Shown: positions 1 through 8,416 of the stretch, piece after piece
Layout: the number at the start of each line of letters is the position of its first letter
Position numbering within the stretch: position 1 is the first letter of the stretch
Source of the DNA: Conexibacter sp. CPCC 206217
Lineage (GTDB): Bacteria; Actinomycetota; Thermoleophilia; Solirubrobacterales; Solirubrobacteraceae
Length of the DNA: 64,000 nucleotides
Assembly: GCF_030646165.1 (NCBI RefSeq)
Contig: NZ_JAUTDO010000001.1
Coordinates: 558,001 to 622,000, forward strand
Direction of reading: 5' to 3'
The notes under the pieces: model-generated
What the model was told of the DNA's origin: nothing
Seen by the model: the letters and a program-made list of their open reading frames with translations, nothing else
The model's database searches: none
Translations under genes and position numbers: made by a program

Positions 1-618
1 CTGACGCTGATGGGCGTCGCCGGGATCCTGGCCGCGCTCGGCGTGCTCGACAAGAACGTGATCCTCGTGATCGGCGCGATGGCCGTCAGCCCGGATCTGC
101 TGCCGATCTGCGCGATCTGCGTCGGGATCGTCGGCGCGCGCGTGCGACTCGTCTGGCGCGCGTCGCTGACGCTCGCGATCGGGCTGGCGCTCGGGACCGT
201 CGTCGCAGCGCTGGTGACCTGGCTGCTGAAGCTGGCCGACTGGCTGCCGGACGACTTCGTCCTGAACCGCGGAGCGCTCGGCACGCTCGCGACCGTCGAC
301 ATCTTCACGATCCTCGTCGCGCTCGCCGCGGGCGTCGCGGGCGTGCTCGCGTTCCAGACGCGCGCGAGCGCCGCGGTCGGCGTCGCGATCTCGGTCACGA
401 CGATCCCCGCGTCCGCCTATCTCGGCGTCGGGATCGGGCTCGGCGAGGGCCACAAGGCCGTCGGCGCGCTCGCCGTGCTCGGCGTCAACGTCGGCTGCAT
501 CATCGCGTCCGGCACCGTGACGCTGCTGATACAGCGGTACGCCGCGCACGTGCGGGAGCGGCGGCACGAGCACGCGGCCGCGGCTCGCAGCAGCAGCGAC
601 GGCGAGCGACGCGCCTAG
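1..618 (+). CDS. DUF389 family membrane protein, 5'-truncated by the window edge
   Basis: The reading frame is open from the first base and ends with TAG at 618, so only the C-terminal about 205 residues are present. The frame has an internal ATG at 10, but the upstream codons are in frame and this is unlikely to be the true start. About five hydrophobic segments are visible. The stretch around GAMAVSPDLLPI resembles the conserved IGAM-SP motif of the DUF389 (TIGR00341/TIGR00271-type) integral membrane family, whose function is unknown. The tail after the last segment is short, charged and Arg/His/Ala-rich. The family call is from remembered motif similarity. Transport or channel activity is not shown. 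Confidence 0.7.
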   Translation: MTLMGVAGILAALGVLDKNVILVIGAMAVSPDLLPICAICVGIVGARVRLVWRASLTLAIGLALGTVVAALVTWLLKLADWLPDDFVLNRGALGTLATVDIFTILVALAAGVAGVLAFQTRASAAVGVAISVTTIPASAYLGVGIGLGEGHKAVGALAVLGVNVGCIIASGTVTLLIQRYAAHVRERRHEHAAAARSSSDGERRA

Positions 619-671
619 CGGTGTCGGCAGCGCCGCCGGTGCCGACCAGCGCTGCGGCCGACAAGCCGCGT

Positions 672-905
672 CTAGAGGATCCCGGCTTCTTCCAGCTCGG
701 CGCGCCATGCGCCGGGCCGGGCCGGGCCCTCGTGCACGACGACGACGGTGTCGGCTCTGGAGGCCGGCAGGACGTCGACGATCTCCGTGAACAGGTACAG
801 CTCGGAGCGCACCAGCTGGGCGGCCATCGCCGGGGGCGTCAGATCCGAGCCGAGCGACAGCTGCGTCGCCCACACGAACGATTCGTTGTCAGTCATCGGG
901 GCCAT
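672..905 (-). CDS. Small hypothetical protein
   Basis: A 77-residue acidic protein reads MTDNESFVWATQLSL from its second ATG (at 896). I do not recognise it. There is no signal peptide, membrane segment or metal motif, and the composition (acidic, balanced hydrophobics) looks like a real soluble protein rather than a shadow frame. Neither ATG has a clear Shine-Dalgarno sequence. It converges with the upstream DUF389 gene and lies 31 bp upstream of the AI-2E family transporter start codon side, in the same direction as that gene's 3' end (937). The chance that it is spurious is real. Confidence 0.45.
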   Translation of the reverse strand: MAPMTDNESFVWATQLSLGSDLTPPAMAAQLVRSELYLFTEIVDVLPASRADTVVVVHEGPARPGAWRAELEEAGIL

Positions 906-936
906 CCGCAGATGGTAGCTCGCGCCCGGCGTCGGC

Positions 937-2055
937 TCAGGTGGCCGCGGGCGGCGGCGACTCGGGACCCGCGGCGGCGACCCCGGGCGGCAGCGCCAGC
1001 CCGGACTTGCGCTCCATCCGCCAGTCCCACCAGTCCTTCGCGGCGATCTGCAGCGAAGCGGCGACCGGGACCGCCAGCAGCGCGCCCGGGATCCCCAGCA
1101 GCGTGCCGCCGCACAGCACCGCGAAGATCACCCCGAACGGGTGGATGCCGACGGCGCGGTTCTGGATCCGCGGCTGCACGAGGTTGTTCTCGACCTGCTG
1201 GTAGACGATCGCCCAGACGACCCAGATGATCGTGTCGACCGGGAAGTCGGAGAAGACCGTCACGATGCCGACGACGATCGCGCCGAGCGTCGCGCCGACC
1301 ATCGGGATCAGGTCGAACAGCGCCGTCAACACCGCCAACGGGGCCGCGAACGGGATCCCGAGGATCGTCAGCACGATGAAGGTGGTTATCCCTGCGATCA
1401 GCGCCTGGAACAGCGCCCCGGCGACGTAGGCGCCGACCGCCTGCCCCATCTGTTCGAGCGTTCTCCCTATTCGTCTGGCGCGGTCGGGAGGTTGCAACGC
1501 CAGCAGCGCGCGTATCCAGCGCGGACCGCTGCCGAGGATGAACGCGACCATGATGAAGATCGTGACCGCGGCGAAGACGGAGTTGACGATCCCGACGCCG
1601 AGGTCTCCGAGCAGCTGTGCCGCGTCGCCGATTCTCGACGGCAGGTCGTTCGCCCAGTCCTGGACCTTTCTGGTGACGTCGTACTCCTCGTTGATTCTCT
1701 GCAGCTTCTCGTTGTCGTTCACGTACTGGGTGAACTCGCGCGCGTAGTCCGGCACGCTCTCGACGAGCTTGGAGCCCTCCTTCACGAGCGGCGGCACGAT
1801 GATCGCGAGCACGCCGACCGGCACCAGCAGCACGCCGATCAGCGTCAGCGTGATCGCGAAGCCGCGCTTCATCCGCTTCTGCAGCAGCGCGACCGGCCCC
1901 GACAGCGCGACCGCGACGAACGTCGCGATCAGCAGCCAGCCGATCGGCTTGCGCAGCAGGTAGACGAGGTAGAGACCGATGACGACCGCGACGACCGTGA
2001 TCGTCGTCGTGAAGACAGCCCGCGCAAGCGACGCGGGGCGCTGCTCTGCACCCAT
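937..2055 (-). CDS. AI-2E family transporter (PerM/YdiK-like permease)
   Basis: A 372-residue integral membrane protein with the AI-2E/PerM layout: two N-terminal transmembrane helices (about residues 12-50), one at about 60-80, a soluble amphipathic middle section (about 80-150), then five or so helices. The segment GIPFAAPLAVLTALFDLIP and the later QQVENNLVQPRI match the conserved loop and (E)N-x-x-x-P-R/K motif of this family. Members include TqsA-type AI-2 exporters and Na+/H+ antiporter-like proteins, so the substrate cannot be told from sequence. The C-terminal 20 residues are Pro/Ala-rich and look disordered. The gene is apparently monocistronic, 69 bp downstream of the P-type ATPase gene on the same strand. 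Confidence 0.88.
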   Translation of the reverse strand: MGAEQRPASLARAVFTTTITVVAVVIGLYLVYLLRKPIGWLLIATFVAVALSGPVALLQKRMKRGFAITLTLIGVLLVPVGVLAIIVPPLVKEGSKLVESVPDYAREFTQYVNDNEKLQRINEEYDVTRKVQDWANDLPSRIGDAAQLLGDLGVGIVNSVFAAVTIFIMVAFILGSGPRWIRALLALQPPDRARRIGRTLEQMGQAVGAYVAGALFQALIAGITTFIVLTILGIPFAAPLAVLTALFDLIPMVGATLGAIVVGIVTVFSDFPVDTIIWVVWAIVYQQVENNLVQPRIQNRAVGIHPFGVIFAVLCGGTLLGIPGALLAVPVAASLQIAAKDWWDWRMERKSGLALPPGVAAAGPESPPPAAT

Positions 2056-2124
2056 GCCCCGACAGTTCGCCCCGGCGGACGCGGGTCCTGCCTCGCGCGC
2101 GGGAGAACAGCCGCGTGCGAGCGC

Positions 2125-4587
2125 CTACGCGACTTCGACGCGCGCGTCGGCCTCTGCCCGCGCGTCCAGCACCTTCACGAACCGCAGCGCGATCGCCAGC
2201 AGCACGAGCGTGACGGCGGTGCCGATCGCGAACGCGGCGACCATGCCGCCGGTCGGGTCGGCGAGGTCGAAGAAGTCGCGCCCGGCCGGGATCGCGTTGA
2301 CGAGCACGAAGCCGACGGCCATCAGCGCGCACAGCCCCGCGACGATCCAGCGGCGCTTGCCGGGCTCGTCCTCGAGCACCATCACGATCGCCAGGCCGGA
2401 GGCGACGAGCGTCGCGACGGTGACGGTGCGGCCCTCCTCCAGCGTCGCGTCGAAGCCGTGGCGCGCGACCAGGTAGGCGACGAGGATGCCCGCTCCGGTC
2501 GCGATCCCCGCCGGCAGCGAGAAGCGCGCGATCGCCTTCAGGAAACCGTCCGGCCGCCACGGGCCGGTCGAGGGCGCGAGCGCGAGGAAGAACGCGGGGA
2601 TCCCGATCGTCAGCGACGACGCGAGCGTGAACTGGCGCGGCAGCAGCGGGAAGACGCCGCTCGGCAGCGCGATCGTGATCAGCAGGAACGCGGTGAAGAC
2701 CGCCTTCGTCACGAACAGCCGCGCGACGCGCTGGATGTTGCGCAGGATCTGACGGCCCTCGTGGACCATCTGCGGGACCTCGTCGAACTCGCCCGAGACG
2801 AGCACGAGGTCGGAGACCGAGCGCGCCATCTGCGTGCCGCTGCCCTGCGCGATCGCCAGCCGCGCCTGCTTCAGCGCGGGCACGTCGTTGACGCCGTCGC
2901 CGAGCATGCCGACGTACTCACCGGCCTCCGCCAGCACGCGCACGACGCGCGCCTTGTCCTCCGGCGAGATGCGCCCGATCGCGGGCGCGGCGCGCACCGC
3001 GGCGAGCAGCTCCGCGTCGTCCTCGGGCAGGCTGCCGCCGTCGAGCGCGGCCGACCGGGCGGGGATCCCCGCGTCGCGCGCGATCGCGCCGACGGTCGCC
3101 GGGTTGTCGCCCGACAGCACCTTCAGCGCGACCTCCTCGTGGCCGAAGAACGCGACCGTCTTGTCGGCGTCGTTGCGCAGCCGCTCGGCCAGCACGACGA
3201 TCCCGAGCGGGCGGATCCCCTGCGGCAGCGGCGCATCGGGCGCGGCCGGCGGCAGCGGTCCGTCGGCGGCGACGAGCGCCAGCACGCGGCGACCGGTCGA
3301 GGCGTGCGTCGTCGCCAGCTCGCGCAGCGCGGCGGCGCCGTCCGCGGCGCTCGCCCCGTCGCCGCCCGCGACCGCACCGCCCACACCGCCGCCCCCGCCG
3401 GCCAACAACGCCTCCGGCGCGCCGAGCACGTAGCGCACGCCGTCCAGCTCCAGCGCGCTCCAGCGGCGGCGGGAGGAGAAGGGGACCTGCGCGGTCGGCT
3501 CGACGGCGGCGTCGTCGCCGGCCAGGCGCGCGTCGTTGACGGCGTCGAGCGTCCCGTTGCGCGACGGGGCGCTGGCGGCGAAGCGGCCGAGCGCGGCGCG
3601 CAGCTCGTCCTCGGAGCAGCCGTCGCCGGGCAGCGTCTCGACGACGCGCAGCGCCGCCTCGGTCAGCGTCCCGGTCTTGTCGGTGCACATGACGGAGACC
3701 GACGCGAGCGACTCGATCGCGTTGAGCTGCTGCGCCAGCACGCCGCGGCGGGCCATCTTCGCGGCCGACACCGCCATCGTCAGCGAGACGAGCAGGATCA
3801 GCCCCTCCGGCACGATGTTGACGACCGCCGCCGTCAGCGTCTCGACTGCCTGCGCCTGGCTCACGTCGCGGATCGCGAGCGAGATCCCCAGCGCCAGCGC
3901 GAGCGGGAACATGACCGCGACGAAGACGATCAGCAGTCTGTCCATCGCGCGCTCCAGCGGCGAGCGCGGATGGCGGAAGGCGCGCGCCGTCGCGGCCAGT
4001 CTGGAGGCGCGGCTGTCGGGGCCGACGGCGGTCGCCTCGAACGTGCCGTCGCCGTCGACGACGAACGAGCCGGAGAAGACGCCGCGCCCCTCCTCCCCGC
4101 GCACCGACTCCGACTCGCCGGTCAGGTTGGACTCGTCGAGCGCGAGCCCGTCGGCGCGCACGAGCCTGCCGTCGGCGACGACCTGGTCGCCCGCCTGCAC
4201 GCGCACGAGGTCCCCGACGACGACGTCGGCGACCGGGACTCTTCTCGTCTCGCCGTCGCGGATCACGCTCGCGTGCGGCGCGACCAGCGCCGCGAGCCCG
4301 TCGAGCGCCCGCTTGGCGCGCACCTCCTGGAAGATGCCGATCGTCATGTTGGCGATCAGGATCCCGACGAAGAGCGCGTCCTTGGGATCGCCGAAGAAGA
4401 TCGTCAGCAGCCCGAAGACGAGCAGGATCAGGTTGAAGATCGTGAACGTGTTCGCGATCACGATCGAGCGGTAGGAGCGGCTCGTCGCCTGCTCCGGCAG
4501 CGGCCCGCGCTGCTGCAGGCGTCGCTGCGCCTCCGCCTCGGTCAACCCGCTCTGCGGTGTCGCGCGCGCGACCTCTGTCCCGGTCAT
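2125..4587 (-). CDS. Cation-transporting P-type ATPase, CtpE-like
   Basis: An 820-residue P-type ATPase of the plasma membrane. The actuator TGES loop is at residues 156-159, the phosphorylation motif DKTGTLT begins at D303, and the hinge GDGVND is at 563-568. The M4 motif is PEGL (260-263), the form seen in CtpE, the Ca2+ uptake ATPase of mycobacteria, rather than the CPx of heavy-metal pumps. Two helices precede the actuator domain, two flank PEGL, and about six follow the hinge. The nucleotide-binding domain has a Gly/Ala-rich low-complexity insert near residues 396-420. There is no N-terminal metal-binding domain. Calcium as substrate is an inference from the CtpE likeness. The start ATG at 4587 gives the usual family length. 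Confidence 0.9.
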   Translation of the reverse strand: MTGTEVARATPQSGLTEAEAQRRLQQRGPLPEQATSRSYRSIVIANTFTIFNLILLVFGLLTIFFGDPKDALFVGILIANMTIGIFQEVRAKRALDGLAALVAPHASVIRDGETRRVPVADVVVGDLVRVQAGDQVVADGRLVRADGLALDESNLTGESESVRGEEGRGVFSGSFVVDGDGTFEATAVGPDSRASRLAATARAFRHPRSPLERAMDRLLIVFVAVMFPLALALGISLAIRDVSQAQAVETLTAAVVNIVPEGLILLVSLTMAVSAAKMARRGVLAQQLNAIESLASVSVMCTDKTGTLTEAALRVVETLPGDGCSEDELRAALGRFAASAPSRNGTLDAVNDARLAGDDAAVEPTAQVPFSSRRRWSALELDGVRYVLGAPEALLAGGGGGVGGAVAGGDGASAADGAAALRELATTHASTGRRVLALVAADGPLPPAAPDAPLPQGIRPLGIVVLAERLRNDADKTVAFFGHEEVALKVLSGDNPATVGAIARDAGIPARSAALDGGSLPEDDAELLAAVRAAPAIGRISPEDKARVVRVLAEAGEYVGMLGDGVNDVPALKQARLAIAQGSGTQMARSVSDLVLVSGEFDEVPQMVHEGRQILRNIQRVARLFVTKAVFTAFLLITIALPSGVFPLLPRQFTLASSLTIGIPAFFLALAPSTGPWRPDGFLKAIARFSLPAGIATGAGILVAYLVARHGFDATLEEGRTVTVATLVASGLAIVMVLEDEPGKRRWIVAGLCALMAVGFVLVNAIPAGRDFFDLADPTGGMVAAFAIGTAVTLVLLAIALRFVKVLDARAEADARVEVA

Positions 4588-4640
4588 GCCGGGGAGGCTA
4601 GTCGACGGCCCGGCCCGCGACGGTGCGGCTGACCGAACGC

Positions 4641-4680
4641 GCGAGCGCGGCGGGTGCCAGGAGGCTCCCGCCGCGCTCGC
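4641..4680 (-). terminator. Rho-independent-type hairpin after the amidase gene
   Basis: Perfect 14-bp arms (4641-4654 GCGAGCGCGGCGGG and its complement at 4667-4680) enclose a 12-nt loop. It starts 32 bp past the amidase stop. There is no U-tract, as is common in actinobacterial terminators, so efficiency cannot be judged. Confidence 0.65.
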
Positions 4681-4711
4681 CGCGACTACGGCTGCTGTTG
4701 CCGCGAACGCG

Positions 4712-7702
4712 TCAGCCGCGCTTGAGCACGATCCGCTTCGTGCTCACGTGCGCGCCGCTCGCGTCCTTGACCGCGGCCTGCAATCTGACCGCGATCGATC
4801 TGTGCGCTCTGAGCGCTCTTCTGCCGGCTCTGCCGAGCTTCAGCTGGACCGTGACGGTCCGGCCGGCTCTCAGCGTCACCGTCTTGCGCGCCAGCACTCT
4901 GCCGCCGGCGCTTCTGAGCGTCACCGTCGCGCTGCACGTTCTCGTGCCGCTCGCCGAGCAGCGCAGCGCGACCTTCACGATCCCTGCTCTGCCGACCTTG
5001 ACGCTTCTCGGCGCTCTGAAGGAGACGCCGCGTCTGACGACGGTCGGGTTCGGGGCCGGCGGCGCGGGCGGAGCGGGCGGCGCCGGCGGCACCGGCGGCA
5101 CCGGGGCCGGCGGGATCGGCGTCGGGGGCTCGGGGACGTCGTCCGGATCGTCCGGCGTCGGATCGTCCGGATCGTCCGGCGTCGGGTCTGCTCTGTAGGT
5201 CAGCGGCGGCACCGTGTCCGGCTTGACGTGGCCGTGCGCGACCTGGTCGAACGCGTAGGCGTAGCCCATCAGCTTCGCGTCGTCCCACGCGCGTCCGACG
5301 ATCTGCAGGTTCATCGGCTCGCCGTGGTCGTTGACGCCGGCCGGGAAGGCCACCGTCGGCGCGCCGACGCCGTTGGTCGGCGGGTCGCCGCGGCCGAACG
5401 CCGAGCTGCCGCCGTCGTTGAGGCTGATGTCGCTGCGCAGGCCCGGGAAGACGACCGCGTCGATCGACCCCGGCGACGGCGTCGCCGTGTCCGGGACGAC
5501 CGGGTTGGACGGCGCGTCGAGCCAGTCGGCGACCTGCGTCTTGCCCAGCGCACGCGCGTCTCTGTACGCCTGGATCTGCGTCGGCGTCATCATGCCCGTG
5601 CTGCTGTAGCCGTTCTGGAACGATCTGTAGCGGTAGGGCAGCCGTCTGGGGTTGGCGAGGATGTCGCGCGGGTCCTTGTACGGCGAGTTGGGGTGGTCGT
5701 CGATCCAGAACTTCCAGCCCGTGTACGCCTTGTCACCGCCCGCCGAGGCGAAGCTTCTCGGCGCGTCGATCTGCACCAGCGTCGCGCCCGCGTCGGTGAA
5801 GTATCTGAGCGCCTGCAGCTGTGCGTTGACGGTCCCGGTCGTCGCGAACGGGTCGACGAACGCCGAGGCGTAGTAGCCGATCCGCTTGCCTCTGAGCGCT
5901 TCTCTGTCGAGCGAGTCGCGCCAGTCCGCCGGCCGCTTCTCGTCCGCCTCGGCGGTCAGCGGGTCGAGCGGGTCCGTGCCCGTCGTGACGTTCAGCATGT
6001 CGGCGAGGTCGCCCGCGGAGCGCGCGATCGTGCCGGGGAAATCCTGCAGCCACGAGAGCGGCCAGACGCCGTGCGAGCTGGCGATCCCGTCGGTGCCGCG
6101 CAGCGTCCACAGCGAGGCGGCGCTGGCGGGGCCGTAGAGCGAGTCGCCGGTCTGCGAGCCGAGGCCCGCGGCGGCGAAGTCGGCCGCCGTCGCGACGGCG
6201 GTGCCGCCCGAGGAGGCGATCGACGACTTCGACGGCTCGAACGCGTTCCAGACCTGGCCCCAGGCATCGTCGGAGTACTGACCCGAGAGCGCGTACTCCT
6301 CCATCGCGGCCTTGCCGAGGATGATCGCGCCGGCTCTGCGCAGCAGCGCGACCTGCGTCGAGTCGGTCTCGGGCTGGAAGCCCTCGAACGCGAGCGACCC
6401 GTTCGTCGTCGGCATGTCCTTCGTGTCGTAGAGGTCCTTCGCCACGACCGGGATGCCGAGCAGCTGCCCTCTGGCGCCCGTGGCGCGCGCGTCGTCGGCG
6501 GCCTTCGCCTGCGCCATCGCGTCTCTGGCGACGTAGTGCATCGAGTTGAGGCCCCACGGGCCGACGTCGTACGCCGCGATGCGGTCGAGGTAGGCGCGCG
6601 TGATCTGCTGCGAGGTCGTGACGCCGGACTCCATGTCCGCCTGCATGTCGTCGATCGACTTGCCGACGACGTTGTACGGCGAGCCGGTCGTGGTCGGTTC
6701 CGGCGCCGTCAGCGGCGGCATCGCGGGCACGCCCGCGACCGCGCAGTTGGCGGGGTCGAACGCCGTGATCGTGACCGCCGAAAGGTTCCAGTTGGCGAGC
6801 GAGCAGAGATCGGGCGTGCTGAGGTCGGACAGGACCGGTCTGGCGGCGAGTCTGGCGGCCATGTCTCTGACGGCCGTCGTCTGCGCGCCCGGCGCGGTCG
6901 TACCGGTGCCGGTGTCGGACTCCGTCGTTCCGATCACGACGAAGTGCACGAGCGACTTCGTCTGGCCCGGCAGCAGCGTCAGCGTGTTCTGGTAGCCGAC
7001 GAAGTTGGCCTCGTGGGCGCTCGCGAACGGCGTCTCGTCGAACGGGTCGCGCACGAAGTTGACCGTGCGCGTCATCGCACCGCCGAACGGGCTCGGGGTG
7101 CCGAGCACGATCGCGGAGGGACCCGCGGCTCTCGTCTCGGCCGGCGCGACGCCGGTGCGCATGAGCACCCACGAGTCGTCGGTCCCGGCGGTCAGGTCGC
7201 CGCTCGAGCTGGCGCCGACGCTGGTGTTCGTCGAGCCGGACGCATTGCCGATGCCGGTCTGGCCGCCGAACGCGACGTCGACGGTGATCGGAAGGTCGGT
7301 CGTGTTCTTGAAGGTGTCGAGCCAGCGACCCCAGTTGTCGGCCTGGCTGAAGCGCATCGAACGCTCGATCGCGACGCCGCCGAGATCGACCGATCTCGTG
7401 CTGGAGAAGCGGTCCGGCGGATCGAGCTTGAGCCCGAAGCCGCGCACCAGCTCGCCGTTGCGCAACGGATCGGTCGAGACCTGCACGCGGATGCCGCCGA
7501 AGCCGCGCAGCGCGTTGGAGGTCGTGTCGCGGATGCTGCCTGTGTCGACCCGCGGCGCGGCCGCGTCCTGGACGCCCCAGTACTCGCCGTTGGAACTCGC
7601 CACGTAGTTGTACGCCTGTGCCGCCCCGGCACCTCCCAGCGTCACCGCCGCCGCGCCCAGCAGCGCGGCGACCCCCTTCAGAATCGGTCTCCCATCCTGC
7701 AT
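4712..7702 (-). CDS. Secreted amidase-signature enzyme with N- and C-terminal extra domains
   Basis: A 996-residue exported protein. Residues 1-30 form a signal peptide ending AQA. Residues about 31-340 have no family I recognise and look beta-rich. The amidase-signature (GatA-like) domain covers about 340-800 with the Ser-cisSer-Lys triad visible as K422 (VVAKD), S497/S498 (SSGG) and S521 (TGDSLYGPAS). The usual GGS around the nucleophile is GDS here. A Pro/Asp-rich hinge (DDPDDPTP repeats, then PPAPPAPP) leads to a basic beta domain of about 105 residues of the kind found at the C-termini of several exported proteins in this window. AGGAG lies 6 nt before the start. It probably hydrolyses an amide outside the membrane. 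The substrate is unknown. About 14 of the 20 arginines in the tail are AGA. Confidence 0.85.
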   Translation of the reverse strand: MQDGRPILKGVAALLGAAAVTLGGAGAAQAYNYVASSNGEYWGVQDAAAPRVDTGSIRDTTSNALRGFGGIRVQVSTDPLRNGELVRGFGLKLDPPDRFSSTRSVDLGGVAIERSMRFSQADNWGRWLDTFKNTTDLPITVDVAFGGQTGIGNASGSTNTSVGASSSGDLTAGTDDSWVLMRTGVAPAETRAAGPSAIVLGTPSPFGGAMTRTVNFVRDPFDETPFASAHEANFVGYQNTLTLLPGQTKSLVHFVVIGTTESDTGTGTTAPGAQTTAVRDMAARLAARPVLSDLSTPDLCSLANWNLSAVTITAFDPANCAVAGVPAMPPLTAPEPTTTGSPYNVVGKSIDDMQADMESGVTTSQQITRAYLDRIAAYDVGPWGLNSMHYVARDAMAQAKAADDARATGARGQLLGIPVVAKDLYDTKDMPTTNGSLAFEGFQPETDSTQVALLRRAGAIILGKAAMEEYALSGQYSDDAWGQVWNAFEPSKSSIASSGGTAVATAADFAAAGLGSQTGDSLYGPASAASLWTLRGTDGIASSHGVWPLSWLQDFPGTIARSAGDLADMLNVTTGTDPLDPLTAEADEKRPADWRDSLDREALRGKRIGYYASAFVDPFATTGTVNAQLQALRYFTDAGATLVQIDAPRSFASAGGDKAYTGWKFWIDDHPNSPYKDPRDILANPRRLPYRYRSFQNGYSSTGMMTPTQIQAYRDARALGKTQVADWLDAPSNPVVPDTATPSPGSIDAVVFPGLRSDISLNDGGSSAFGRGDPPTNGVGAPTVAFPAGVNDHGEPMNLQIVGRAWDDAKLMGYAYAFDQVAHGHVKPDTVPPLTYRADPTPDDPDDPTPDDPDDVPEPPTPIPPAPVPPVPPAPPAPPAPPAPNPTVVRRGVSFRAPRSVKVGRAGIVKVALRCSASGTRTCSATVTLRSAGGRVLARKTVTLRAGRTVTVQLKLGRAGRRALRAHRSIAVRLQAAVKDASGAHVSTKRIVLKRG

Positions 7703-7835
7703 TCACAGCTCCTCTTCGAATGTGAAGAAGATGCTGTTGGACGCGTGGCCGGCTCCGAATGGCCATCGGGCGAACGTTTGCGCGGGTACGTCTTCCAACC
7801 GGTAGCCGGTGCTTCGGGCGTGTCGGCGTTGCGGT

Positions 7836-8285
7836 TCAGGCGAACTTGCGCAGGCCCGGATGGATTCCCGGGGTGAGGCCCTCGGCATCGGCGAGACGCT
7901 GCAGCTGCGCGGTCAGCGCATCGCGCTCGGCGGGCGTCAGCGAGGCGGTCAGGCGCTCCTCCTGCGCGATCCCGATCTGCCGCACGCGCTCGACCATCCG
8001 CTCGCCGTCGGCGGTCAACCGCAGCGCGAAGACACGGCGGTCGGTCGGCGGGCGGTCGCGGCGAACGAGGCCGCGCGCCTCCAGCTCGTCGATCATCCCG
8101 ACGAGCCGGTTGGCCGGGATCCCGAGCTTCGTCGCGAGCGCCTGCTGGCTCTGCCCGGGCTCGCGCCCGACCAGCTGCATGATCCCGACGTGCGGCAGGG
8201 CCAGCCCGAGCGGCTCGAGCGCCTCCTTGAAGGCGAACGAGACGTGAAAACCGAGCTGCGAGAGCACGAACGTGAGACCGTGCAT
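7836..8285 (-). CDS. MarR family transcriptional regulator
   Basis: The 149-residue protein has the MarR layout: N-terminal dimerisation helix, winged helix at about residues 40-100 (QSQQALATKLGIPANRLVGMIDELEARGLVRR), and the wing motif DRRVFALRLT. I start it at the ATG at 8285 because AGGA lies 9 nt upstream. An ATG at 8309 in the same frame adds 8 residues but has no such site. The gene is divergent from a DHA2 drug exporter, with palindromes in between, which is the classic MarR-efflux arrangement. The regulator probably represses the exporter and itself and releases on ligand binding. The ligand is unknown. Confidence 0.88.
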   Translation of the reverse strand: MHGLTFVLSQLGFHVSFAFKEALEPLGLALPHVGIMQLVGREPGQSQQALATKLGIPANRLVGMIDELEARGLVRRDRPPTDRRVFALRLTADGERMVERVRQIGIAQEERLTASLTPAERDALTAQLQRLADAEGLTPGIHPGLRKFA

Positions 8286-8341
8286 GGCATCGGGTCCTGA
8301 GGGGCACATGACGTGGCCAGCGTATCAACTCGTTCTATGTC

Positions 8342-8377
8342 GGAATGATGACTTGCGAGGATCATTCCAATCTGGAA
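8342..8377. promoter_or_regulatory. Candidate MarR operator: two overlapping dyads
   Basis: GGAATGAT (8342-8349) and its exact complement ATCATTCC (8361-8368) are separated by 11 nt. A second dyad TTCC-N5-GGAA (8365-8377) overlaps the right arm. They sit in the divergent region between marR and the MFS gene, 40-75 bp from the exporter start. The AT-rich sequence stands out from its GC-rich surroundings. Binding by the adjacent regulator is inference. Confidence 0.6.
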
Positions 8378-8416
8378 CGATCTTGGCCGTCGCCACGATC
8401 CGTCAGGAGCACACCG

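Noticed and set aside
1141..4632. A 1163-codon plus-strand open frame
   Set aside because: It lies opposite the clearly identified AI-2E transporter and P-type ATPase, with Arg/Asp/Gln-rich composition typical of antisense frames in GC-rich DNA.
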